A stretch of 64,000 bases of DNA from Tenrec ecaudatus (lineage: Eukaryota; Chordata; Mammalia; Afrosoricida; Tenrecidae): positions 68,719,501 to 68,783,500 of the forward strand of contig NC_134534.1 of NCBI RefSeq assembly GCF_050624435.1, given 5' to 3'. This document shows positions 35,785 to 46,021 of this stretch, in pieces (position 1 is the first letter of the stretch; every line of letters begins with the position of its first letter). A program made the position numbers and the translations under genes. The notes beneath the pieces were generated by a model, which saw only the letters and a program-made list of their open reading frames with translations, made no database searches and was not told the origin of the DNA.

Positions 35785-37690
35785 AAACAGAGAACTAACC
35801 TACCCAAGGGGAGGGTATTGTTTATATCTCCACAGAGAAAGAGGGACTGGACTTCAACCCGGTGCTCCAAGATGTGAATGCAACATGCTGACATGGAGTA
35901 GGGAACCAGTGGAGAGGTCTGAGGGGCCAGCCCCAATCCCAGCTATGTGGACACCTGCACCTCCCCTCCAGAAGAATTTACTTCAGAGGACAGCACTGAA
36001 GCTGCAGCTCTGGGAGAGGGACCTGTCTGATCAGAGCACATGGGAGCAAATGAAAGGGGAAGGAGAGAGAGTGGAGCACATCCTGGCCCGCCAAGCCTTG
36101 AGGACAATATTCCTGCTCAAAGCAGCCAATCCACAGAGAAGACCATATGGCCAGCCCCACTATCAGACACATATCTCACTGATCCATAGCCCTACAGGGG
36201 ACAACACTGGAGACACACTGTGGAAATTCCACCCAATTTGATCCCACCACACCAAGGGAAAACACTAAGGGTGTGCAACAGAACAGTAAGGGAACAGAGC
36301 AATGAAGTCCCCAGGGAATACCAAAAATAGACTTTGGGGCCAGGTCTTGGCACCCCATTAGACTGCATCGGAAAACACTCCTAAAGGCCAACAAACAGTC
36401 CTTGAACCAACTACAAGCTTTTCTTTTTTGTTGTTGTTGTGTTGTTCTTTGTTTTGTTTGTGTCATTGGCTTTTTGTTGTTGTTACTCTTTTGTTTTCTT
36501 TTGTTACTTGGTTTTGCTCTGTCTTGTTTTTGTGCATGTTATTATCTCCGCAGGTCTGTCTAAATAAGATAGGCTGGATGAACAAACGGGACCGACAGTT
36601 CTGGGGGGCGGGGGGACATGGGAGGTGGGGAGGTAAGGGAAAAGGAAGTGGTGTTAACAAACCCAGGGACAAGTGAACAAGTGATCCAAATCGGTGGTGA
36701 GGAGGGCGTAGGAGGTCTGGTAGGGCATGATCAAGGGTAATGTAACCAAGAGGAATTACTGAAACACAAATGAAGGTTGAGCATGATAGTGGGACAAGAG
36801 GAAAGTCAAAGGAAACAGAGGAAAGAGGTAGGAGGCAAAGGGCATTTAAAGAGGTCTAAATAAAGGCATGTACACATATAAATATATTTATATATGAGGA
36901 TGGGGAAATAGATTTATGTGCATATATTTATAGGTTTAGTATTAAGGTAGCAGATGGACATTGGGCCTCCACTCAAGTACTCCCTCAATGTAAGAACACC
37001 TTGTTCTATTAAACTGGCATTCCATGATGCTCACCTTCCTGACACAATTGTTGAAGACAAAGGGGCTGCATAACAAATGTGGTGAAGAAAGACATCCCCT
37101 TACAGAAGGGTTGCAGGGAGGAGACGAACCAGTCAGGGTGCAGTATAGCAACAATGAAACATATAACTTTCCTCTAGTTTCTAAATGCTTCCTCTACCCC
37201 CACCCCCACCCACCACTATCATGATCCCAATTCCACCTTACAAATATGGCTAGACCAGAGGATGTACACTGGTACAGATAGGAACTGGAAACACAGGGAA
37301 TCCAGGACGGATGATCCCTTCAAGATAAGTGGCAATGCTGGGAGGGTGGAGGTTAGGGTGGGATAGAGAAGGGGAACCAATTATAAGGATCTACATATAA
37401 CCTCCTCCCTGGGGGACAGACAACAGAAAAGTGGGTGAAGGGAGACATCGGACAGTGTTAAGATATGACAAAATAATAATTTATAAATTATCAAGGGTTC
37501 ATGAGCGAGGGGGAAGTAGGGAGGGAGGGGAAAAAATGAGGAGCTGATGCCAGGGGCTTACATAGAGAACAAATGTTTTGAGAATGATGAGGGTAACAAA
37601 TTTACAAATGTGCTTTATACAATTGATGTATGTATGGATTGTGATAAGAGTTGCATGAGCCCCCAATAAAATGACTAAAAAATAAATAAA
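35785..37690 (+). mobile_element. Family T non-LTR element, long copy (about 1.9 kb)
   Basis: It extends farther 5' than the copy at 3570, with CTTTGGGGCCAGGTCTTGG at 36333 corresponding to that copy's start. It ends CCCCCAATAAAATGAC and A-rich sequence at about 37690. A 118-codon open frame at 35885-36241 lacks recognisable domains. The 5' end is estimated. Confidence 0.7.
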
Positions 37691-37844
37691 TAAAACAAAA
37701 GAGCAAATTAATACATCAAATCAAAACAATGAGGGCATCAAAATTTTAATAGTCAATGGCCTTCCTTCTATCATTAATACGAAGAAATGTAGAGTTTAGA
37801 TCACTACATGGACATTGCTAATCCCAGTCTTCCGTCTACCTGAA

Positions 37845-38015
37845 CTGGTGCAGATAGTCAAGATCCTTAATCTGCATGGACATGCTAGCAGTTCAAAACC
37901 GCCCACAGCCCTGAGGGAGAAAGCCTGGGCTTTCTACACCCATAAACCTTTACAGTCTCAAACCCACAGGGGAACGCAATGAGTCAGCACTGACTAGATG
38001 GCAGTGAGTTTGGTT
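37845..38015 (+). repeat. AfroSINE
   Basis: GCTAGCAGTTCAAAACCGCC, CCTTTACAGTCTCAAACCCA and ACTAGATGGCAGTGAGTTTG are present. Confidence 0.8.
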
Positions 38016-38591
38016 TGGTCAGATGCTTAACCCTCAGGGGAGATCACCTGGCACTTTTGCTGGAGAGGGATGCTCAGATGCAAGGATAACCTGGGAAGGA
38101 GCCTGAAGAGCTTTCTAAAGTGATCGTATTTTGAAAGGGGTTTCCCAAACACTGGGTTATGCAACTATTAAAACTCATGGTGTTCTTGGCATGTAACTTT
38201 TACCTTAAAAAAAAAAAAAGCCAAACAAGAGACAAATCCTGACAGGAGTTAATTTTACGTTTGCTCAAATTATGTACTGATGGCAATAATCTCTTCCCTC
38301 CAATGACTTTCTGCCCTCCCTTCCCTCCAGAGGGCTTTCCCTTTGTGCCAGGCATCTATAATCTCTAGAACTGGATCTGACTCCTTCCTGGGGTCAGGGC
38401 GTGGGCTCCGGGTGTGCTGTTTATCTGGTGCACCATTTGTGGTCCTGACTTCAGTCTCTGGGTATGAGGCTCAGGCCTTTGTTCTTTGAGCTCAGGCCTT
38501 TCCCTTTGTCTGATTTACTGTTGCTGTCATTTTCCATCCCACTGATTCTGACTCACAGGGTGTTCAAGGCTGTGACCTTTCAGAAGCAGTG

Positions 38592-38780
38592 CTGGTGAGA
38601 TCGCGTTATGCACTGGGTTGCTGACAGCAAGTATAGCAGTTCAAAACCAAGTCTCCACAGAAAAAAGCCAAGACTCCCAACCCCTGTAGAGAGGGGGAGA
38701 TTCGGAACCCAGGTCTGCTCTCTCCTGCAGCGTTGCTGTAATTCAGAATCGACTGGATGGCAATGTGTGTTTTTGAACTT
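38592..38780 (+). repeat. AfroSINE
   Basis: TATGCACTGGGTTGCTGACA and AATCGACTGGATGGCAATG mark head and tail. A short inverted AfroSINE piece precedes it near 38530-38585. Confidence 0.75.
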
Positions 38781-39009
38781 TCAGAAGAAAATCACCAGGT
38801 TCTTCTGTAGAGGCACCTTTGAATGGGTCACAATCACCTCCCAACCACTATCGTTTCCTTTAAGAAGTGCTCTGGCGTCCTGCTATTTGCATCACTAAAA
38901 GGTAGTTACTAAAACATGAAAGGCAGGATAAAGAATTGGGGGGAGGGGCATGGCAGGAGGACTAAGCTACTACCACCAGTGAGTAAATATTGTGTCTGTA
39001 CCTACTAAC

Positions 39010-39118
39010 GGGGATGGAAAACCCAGTCTTTCTCCAGTGGGGCTACCAGTGATTTCAAACCGCTGACCTTGGGGTTTACAGCCCAACTCACAACCACGAC
39101 ACCACCAGGGCTCCACTT
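39010..39118 (-). repeat. AfroSINE, partial
   Basis: TTTCAAACCGCTGACCTTGG and GACACCACCAGGGCTCCA cover the tRNA-derived half. Confidence 0.8.
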
Positions 39119-39483
39119 GGAAGTAAAGAGCGATGCTGCCCAAATACCTAAAGATGGTGCAAGGAGGAGAGGTGATCCAGCGTGGGCTCTTTGCCAATAC
39201 CCACCAAATTTTCGGGGCGGCGGCAGCAGGGTGGGTGCTTGATGGGTGGTGGTCTGGTGGTGTTGACTGGCTTCTCCTTTTCCTCCTCCTCGGGAAAGAC
39301 AATTGCAACCCAAGCCCGTCAGCCCCTTAGCCATGCCTGGAGGCAAGCATTGCTCTTCTCAGTTTGCAAAGAGGAAGCTGCAGCCAGAAGTAGAGAGAAA
39401 CCCGGCCAAGGTGACCTGGCATAACAAGGGCTTCCCCCACCTTAGGTGCGTCCTTCTCTGAATGTGAATGGGACCTAAACGTT

Positions 39484-39508
39484 CCTCTCTCTCTCTCTCT
39501 CTCTCTCA
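39484..39508. repeat. CT microsatellite
   Basis: About 12 CT units. Confidence 0.95.
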
Positions 39509-39804
39509 ATTGCCAGCAAGGGGCATAAAAATGTGGTCTTTAACCACACATTTGTGGTCAGCTGATTTTATGACAAGTGTGCTAAATCCATCCCAAGGGA
39601 GAAGCCAGAGTCTCTTTAAAAAAACGATGCTGGGGAAAATGGATTTCTGCATGCAGAAAGATGGGTCAGGGTCCATGCCGCAGAGCATACACCCAGCTGG
39701 TCCAAATGGATCACTAGCCAGAGTGTGGAAATCAAGATCTGAGTTAATGCCCTCAGAAGGATGTGCCTGTGTAGTAGCTTTTAATGGTGAATTAGCAGCT
39801 GTTA

Positions 39805-40440
39805 TCCCAAAAGCACAGGCGCCAAAGACGAAACAGAAATGGGATCTCATAAGAATGAAAACCTTTTGTTGAAGAGAAGACTTTATCCAGAAAGTGAGGA
39901 GACACTCTATGGATTAGGAAAATATCTTTGCCATATAGACAAGGGTCTAACATCTAAAAAGATACATAGGAAACTTCTACTCTGAGTGCTTAACAACAGG
40001 GAAACAACAAACTCAAAATGGTAGGCAAAATACCTGAACAGATTTATCACCAAAGATGATACTCAGATGGCCAACAAGTCCATGAAAAAATGCTGCCTGG
40101 TGTCAGCCACTGAAGCTGCAAAGCAACACTATGCTGAGCTACCAGTCTTGTCCTCCTGCAGACAGAGCATAACTTCCCTGGGTGGGGTGCAACTCTTTAC
40201 AGGAGCAGAACCCCGAATCTTTCTCCCACACAGTGGTTGACAGTGAGTCTGAACTGCCCACCTGGTAACTAATAACCCCATGCATAACCTACTCTGCTAA
40301 CAGGGCACCTTTCATTCCCAGGAGGATGACTAAAATAAAAATGCTTTTAAAGCAGGAAAAAAAAGAACAAATATTGACAAGGGTTGTGGAGAAATTGGAA
40401 CCTATACTCACGCAAAATGGTCCAGCCTTTGTGTAAAATG
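39805..40440 (+). mobile_element. L1 ORF2 fragment, interrupted by an AfroSINE
   Basis: AAATGGGATCTCATAAGAAT, AAGGGTCTAACATCTAAAAA and CCATGAAAAAATGCTGCC follow L1 ORF2 order. After the SINE, CAAATATTGACAAGGGTTGT continues it. Confidence 0.75.
40095..40310 (-). repeat. AfroSINE inside an L1
   Basis: AACTCTTTACAGGAGCAGAA, GAGTCTGAACTGCCCACC and GCTAACAGGGCACCT are present. Confidence 0.75.
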
Positions 40441-40529
40441 TAGTGGGTGTTCAAAAAGTTAAACGTAGTAGAACTACCATAGGAGTAGTAGGTGCCAGTT
40501 CCAATCTAGAGCAACCCTCCCTGTGTACA

Positions 40530-40800
40530 ACAGAAGATACCAGGTCCCACCACGCTCACCCTATGCCTGAGCCCATTGCTGTAGCCACTGTGTCCATCCA
40601 TTGCCTCCAGAGTTTTCTCTCTCTCTCTCTCTCTCTTTTTTTTTTTTTTTGCTGCCTCTCCACTTTACCAAACATGATGTCCTTCTCCAGGGACTGGTCT
40701 CTCTTGACAATGTACCCAAAGTAGGTAAGATGAAGTCTTGCCATCCATGCCTATCAGGAGCACTCTGGCTGTAATCTTTCTAAGACAGATGTATTTGTCT
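40530..40800 (-). mobile_element. RTE LINE fragment
   Basis: The plus strand holds AACATGATGTCCTTCTCCAG and GTACCCAAAGTAGGTAAGAT, complement of the RTE 3' region. A CT repeat and a T tract (40616-40651) interrupt it. Confidence 0.7.
40616..40651. repeat. CT repeat followed by T tract
   Basis: CT units then about 16 T residues, within an antisense RTE fragment. Confidence 0.95.
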
Positions 40801-41384
40801 TTTTAGCAGTCTGTGGTGCTTTCAATATTCGTCTCCAGCATCATTCAAATGCATGAAGCCTAAATCCAAATATGACCATGGGAAAGATAGCAGACCTTAA
40901 ATGGTGAACACCTAGCTTGTAGAAAGCTATGGAGGACAGGGGGAGCCCAGAATCCATCTGCAGAGTATCTAGTCAGATTAAGCCTCTGGCATATCCCCTC
41001 TGGCCACTGTGAGGGACTAGAAGAGTTTTGCTTTCAGACAGATTATTGTAAACTTGTTTATGGTGGTTTGAACTGCAGTGTAATATGATACCTGGTCAAT
41101 TGACTTCTCTTTTGGTCCATCCTGAATTTACTCTAGGTTTAAATATTTTTCTCTTGTTTCATGACAGATATTTTCTCTCTAGCTTATTTTAATATTACTG
41201 GTGGTTTTCTTTCTTCTTATTATTAATTTTTTTCCTGGGTTTGAAAATTTGTTTCTGTCATTTTCCCCAGTTTATAAAACTATATATAAAATAACTGATG
41301 CAATGTATGTATTGTATGCAATGTATGGGGGATAAAGGGAGCAAATAAAGACTGTGAGAAGGTGCATTAGAATTGATGGTCACG

Positions 41385-42212
41385 TAAATATGTGCATAAG
41401 CAAATGTGAAGAAAGCTGATGGTGCCCAGCTCTCAAAAGATATAGGTCTGGGGTCTTAAAGGCTTGAAGATAAACAAGTGGCCATCTAGTTCAGAAGCAA
41501 CAAAGCCCACGAGCTGTTGAAGGGGTCAGGTATCAAGCATCAAGGACAAAAAATCGTATCATTGTAAGTGTGGGTGAATGCAGAGTGGAGGCTAAAAGCC
41601 CATGAGTAAGTCAACCGGACACCTCCTTAATGAAGGGTTGTGGGGAGGAAATGAGCCAGTCAGGGTGCAGGGTAGCAACGATGAAACATATAACTTTCCT
41701 CTAGTCCTTAAATGCTTCCCCCCACCCACCCACCCACTATCATGATCCCAATTCTACCCTACAAATCTGGCTAGACCAGAGGATGTACGTTGGTACAGAT
41801 AGCAACTGGAAACACAAGGAATCCAGGACAGATCACTCCTTCAGGACCAGTGGTGAGAGTGGGGATGCCTGGAAGGTGGAGGGAATGTGGGGTAGAAATG
41901 GGGAACTGATTACAAGAATCTACATATAGCCTCCTCCCTGGGGGATGGACAGCAGACAAGAGGCTGGGGGAGACATCAGACAGTGTAACATATGACAAAA
42001 TAATAACAATTTATGAATTATGAAGGATTCATGAGATCAGGGGGAGTGGGGGTGGAGGGGGAGAATGAGCCGCCAAAATTAAGGGCTCAAGTAGAAAGCA
42101 AATGTTTTGAGAATGATGATGGCAGCAAATGTACATATGTGATTGACACAATAGATGTATGTATGGATTGTGATAAGAATTGTATGAGCCCCCAATAAAA
42201 TGATTTTAAAAA
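41385..42212 (+). mobile_element. Family T non-LTR element
   Basis: It runs from the internal unit (AAGAAAGCTGATGGTGCCCA) through GGAAACACAAGGAATCCAGG to CCCCCAATAAAATGATTTT. The upstream part (about 41040-41380) matches the alternative 3' sequence seen at 28370-28500. Confidence 0.75.
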
Positions 42213-42299
42213 TTGATAGCAGGATTAATGCACAGCTCCTTTAAAAAAGCAGCTTAAAAAAACAGCAACAAATGTAACAATTCTTCTTTGATCTTCCTT

Positions 42300-42480
42300 A
42301 TTCAATGTTCAACTTTCACATTCATATAAGACGATTCAAAATATCATGGTGTGGGTCAGGTGCACCTTCGTCCTCAAAGTAACATCTTGATTTTCAATAC
42401 TCGAAAAAAAAGTCTTGTGCAGCAGATTTACCTAATGCAACTCTCTTGATAGCTAGACAGCTGCTTCCATGGGCACTGTG
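42300..42480 (-). mobile_element. RTE LINE fragment
   Basis: GTGGGTCAGGTGCACCTTCG and CACATTCATATAAGACGATT are the complement of the RTE region also seen inverted at 54640. Confidence 0.65.
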
Positions 42481-42521
42481 GATCCTAAACCGACAAAACC
42501 CTCATTTGTTGTATTGTGGTG

Positions 42522-42522
<1 letters not shown>

Positions 42523-42562
<40 letters not shown>
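42523..42562. repeat. GT microsatellite
   Basis: About 19 GT units, 0.7 kb before the PRDM14 CpG island. Confidence 0.97.
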
Positions 42563-42563
<1 letters not shown>

Positions 42564-42659
42564 TTGTGATGCTGGAAGCTATGTCTTTGATGCTTTGGAT
42601 ACCAGCAGGGTCACCCACAATGCACAGGTTTCATTGGCGCTTCCAGACTAAAAACAGAC

Positions 42660-42760
42660 CAATTCGGAGCAAGGAGCTGATAAAAATCTTAGACATAACT
42701 TCGAAACACTGTCGGCACGCACCATCTGACCCAACAATCCCACTCCTAGATATACCCAGG
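42660..42760 (+). mobile_element. L1 fragment
   Basis: CCATCTGACCCAACAATCCC and TAGATATACCCAGGAGACC are standard L1 ORF2 3' sequence. Confidence 0.6.
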
Positions 42761-42764
42761 AGAC

Positions 42765-43163
42765 CTGACAGTATGCTGGTACAGATTAGAGCTCGGAGCA
42801 CACAGACTGCAGGTCAGATAACCTTCAGGAAAGTGAGGGACGGAGGGGAGGAAGGGGGACGGATCGAAACTATAGACACATAACCCGCACCCCCCCCGGG
42901 GGGGGGTAATGAACAACAGAAACGTGAATGATGGGAGACGGCGGTCAGTGTAAGATATGAAAACAACAATAATTTATCATTTATCAAGGGGTCACGAGAG
43001 TGGAAACGTGGGAGAGGGAGGGGAAAAAGAGGAGCTGATACTAAGGGTTCAAATGGGAAGTAAATGTTTAGAAAATGATAGCAACATGTATCACTATGCT
43101 TGATACAATCCATGTACGAAATGTTATAAGCGCTGTAAGAGCCCCCAATAAAACGATTTAAGG
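42765..43163 (+). mobile_element. Family T variant 3' fragment next to the PRDM14 CpG island
   Basis: It begins near GACCTGACAGTATGCTGG and ends CCCCCAATAAAACGATTT. It is the last recognisable repeat before the CpG island. Confidence 0.7.
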
Positions 43164-43269
43164 AAAATCAGTAAGATAAATGAATAGAAATTTTAAATCG
43201 TAAAAAAGAAAGAATTGAAGATAATGGAAAATTTCCACGAACCCTTTGAAGCTCCCTCCTGCATATGAG

Positions 43270-45330
43270 TCTATATGAAAACTTGGCGCCCGGAACAGGT
43301 GCGGCTTCGCACGCGGAGCCCGGCTGGTCGGCGGTCCTGAGACTTTCCCGCAGGAAGGGCCCTGCGGCCTCTGCCGCGGACGTCGGGCGGGTTGCCACCG
43401 TGGCGGCGTCGAGGGGCGCGGACTCCACCGTTTCCAGGGCTCTCCGCCTGGGACGGACGCGTCGCCGCTTCCCAACCCTCAGAGCGGAGCCCTGCGGGAC
43501 GAGTGTCAAGAACAAACGTCTAAGGACTCGGGTGGGTTTGCCGGAGCCGTCGGCCCGGGAAAATTCAAAGCGGAGAGGCCCGGGCTCGAACCCGCGAGGC
43601 CCTTTAGGGTCGGCGTATGCACGGAAGGACCCTCGGTAACGCCTGCCCAGATTCTTCTCCCTGCGCAACGCCGCTGGCCACGCGAGAGGCGCGGGAAAGT
43701 TCTGCCCCGGGAGCGGCCGGCTCGCTCCGCTCGGGTCCTGCAGAGCGTCTGGAGAACGGGCGACGCCCTGGGGGGCTGGGGGCTGGGGGGCTGCGGGAGC
43801 GCCTGCCAATGACGGCTGGGGGCGGGGAGGAGACGGCCCCCGCACCTGCGCGAGTCGCGTCCCCTCCCCACCCAGCCCGCCCCCGGCCCGGTGGCCCCGC
43901 CCACCCTCTTAACCCCCCTCTCGGCCCCTGGGGCCCGGCCGCAGACTACCTGCGCCGACCTCACGCCGCCTCGCGGGCTGTTTTGGGGCGCCTGCCCGCG
44001 GCCGCACGCGGGGTCCCGCGACGCTCCCGGAGGTGGGTGCAGGGCTAGGCGCCGGGCGGGGTCCCGGGGCCGTCGGCGGCTTGGAAGCGCGTGTGGCTCC
44101 CTCTGACGCAGTTCGTTTGGGGTGGTCGTTCCTCCCTCTCCCGGGCTTTTCCTCTTCCCCCTGCTTTTCAACCCAGAGTCGCAGGTCCCTGCCGTCAGGG
44201 GCGCCCAGGAGCGGGCCGCCTGCGGGTGCTCGGGAGGAGAGAAGCCGATGCCTTCGCCGAGGCTGACCTCTCTGCTGACCCCATGTTCTTTCATGTCTGA
44301 GTCACGACCCTGTGGGTTTCCTTATCGGACCCATCGATCCAGCCCTCCGCGAGGGAGGGCCTTCATCCCTCTGCCCGGTGAACCTGTGCAGTGTGTCCAT
44401 CAAAAAGCCACCCTTGCCGGCGCGGGGCCTGGCGCGCAGGCGGCCGGCGAGGCTCCCAGCGGTGCCACCTGAGCTGGACGCGGGACCCCAACCCAGCTCT
44501 GCCCCAGGTGGAAGCTTTTCCCAGAGACGCCAGGTTGGTAGCGCCCCTGGGCCCGCGCGGGGACGGCGCGCCGGCTGCGGCGCTCGGGAGATGCACTGGA
44601 CCCGGTGCGCCCCCTCGCACCCCGGCCCGCCGGCCGCGCGTGCGCACGGTCAGACCGCTGCCTCGCCTGGGGATGCCGGCGGCCGGGACCCCCGAGTTCT
44701 CGCAAGAGCGCGCGACCGTCTGCGGCACCTTCCCAGCCGGGCGCCCTCACCCTTCCCCGCTCCCTGCTGGGCGCCGGGAGCCACGGCCCGCCCCTAAGTC
44801 TGCGGATGGCTGGGTCCCCAACTCCCCGTGTCAGTTTCGGGGTCGGGAAGGGCGGCGGGCGCCCACCGACCTTATTCGAGGGAAGTGCGCTTAAAGGGCC
44901 TCAAGGGAGAGAAGGCAGTTTTGCAGGAACGGGGTTTGGAGGAGAGGGAGAGAGCGGGTCCCGGGACCCAGTCGCGTCGGGTCCCCGAGTGTTTGCAGAG
45001 GACGGTCCAGGAGACACTAAGCCGGGATTCGGAGTCCGGCGAGATCCGGCCAGATTTTCGTTGGGCTTTTTGCTGCTGTTGTTGTTATTGGTTTGTTTGT
45101 TTGTTTTGGTGGTTGGGGTGGAAGGCGGCGAGCTCAACTTGGGAGATGTCACTAATCTGCGGCCCCGGGCTAGCTCGGGTAGGAACCGCGGCCTTCCCTC
45201 CCTGGAGATAGGGAGCAGGCGGACTCGCGCTCGAAGGGCCCAGTAGGAGGGCGCGGGGCGGCGGGCGGCGCCCGGCCACGTGCGCTGAGCCACGCTTGCT
45301 TCTCCGCAGACCCGCCGCGCCCAGGGACCC
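43270..45330 (+). promoter_or_regulatory. PRDM14: CpG island covering the PRDM14 promoter and untranslated first exon
   Basis: Base composition switches abruptly near 43270 from AT-rich repeats to GC- and CpG-rich sequence, which continues into exon 2 with no recognisable repeats. GC boxes of the CCCCGCCC type are present (for example near 43893). No convincing TATA box is placed to decide a start site. A plausible exon 1 donor is GGAG before GTGGGT at 44033, but other GT sites are possible, so exon 1 is not delimited. Many long open frames here on both strands are expected from GC-rich sequence without stop codons and are not called as genes. Confidence 0.75.
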
Positions 45331-46021
45331 GCGATGGCTCTGCGGCCGCCCGAGGAGAGCGGGCCCCAGGATAAGGGGTTCTATCCGCCGGAGAGGTTCC
45401 AGGGCAGCCCCCACCACCTGGCTGCCTACTACACACCTTTCCTGACCTATAACCACTATGGGAACGCCCTTACGCCCGGCGAGGAGCACTACCAAGAATC
45501 TTTACGCCAGCTGGAGTCCGCGGTGTCGGGGACCCAGGCGGTGTTCCCTTTTGCCTTCGGGGCTGCAGCTCCCATGCTGAGCCCTGACCTGGCTCTGCAG
45601 ACTGAGTCGCTGTACGATCTGTACACCAAGGTGCCACCGTGGTACCCGGTCCCCCACTTCCCAAGGGAGGTGCCACAGTTCCTGAGCAATCCGTATGCCG
45701 AAGCTAGCAGCAACAACTTCGACCCCAGCGACGGCCAGACCAGCGACCAGTGCTATGGCCCGGAGACCTTAATCCCGCAGATCCCCGTGGATGCCTCTCT
45801 GCTCCGTGAAGGTCCCCAGACCTCCCAGCTGTCTAGCAGCCCCCCAGGCCGGCAGACGGAGGACGCCCCTCAAGCCCTGGACTTGGAGGAGACATCTCCT
45901 CCTTACAACTTCACTCAGGAGGACCTGAACTTAGCCCTGTACGGGTACATTGTCAGCTGGGAAGGTCGAGTCCAAAGGCACCATGCGATTTCTGGTTTAG
46001 TGATCCCCACCGGCGGAGCTG
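45310..46021 (+). CDS. PRDM14: PRDM14 exon 2 (5' UTR end plus codons 1-229)
   Basis: A CTTCTCCGCAG acceptor ends at 45309, so 45310-45333 is the last part of the 5' UTR and the ATG is at 45334. The exon encodes the proline-, serine- and tyrosine-rich N terminus, which starts close to the human one and keeps the HHAISGL motif near its end. The donor is GT at 46022 and the exon ends in phase 1, with the first G of glycine 230. Reading through the donor gives a spurious longer frame to 46119, which I did not accept because exon 3 continues the human-like sequence (GSDSL). Confidence 0.93.

Noticed and set aside
43575-43600. tRNA T-arm-like GGCTCGAACCC
   Set aside because: No acceptor stem, D arm or anticodon arm can be placed around it.
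43265-45495. Many long overlapping open frames on both strands (up to about 260 codons)
   Set aside because: They lie in CpG-rich sequence where stop codons are rare, overlap one another in several frames and show no domains. Only the PRDM14 frame starting at 45334 matches a known protein.
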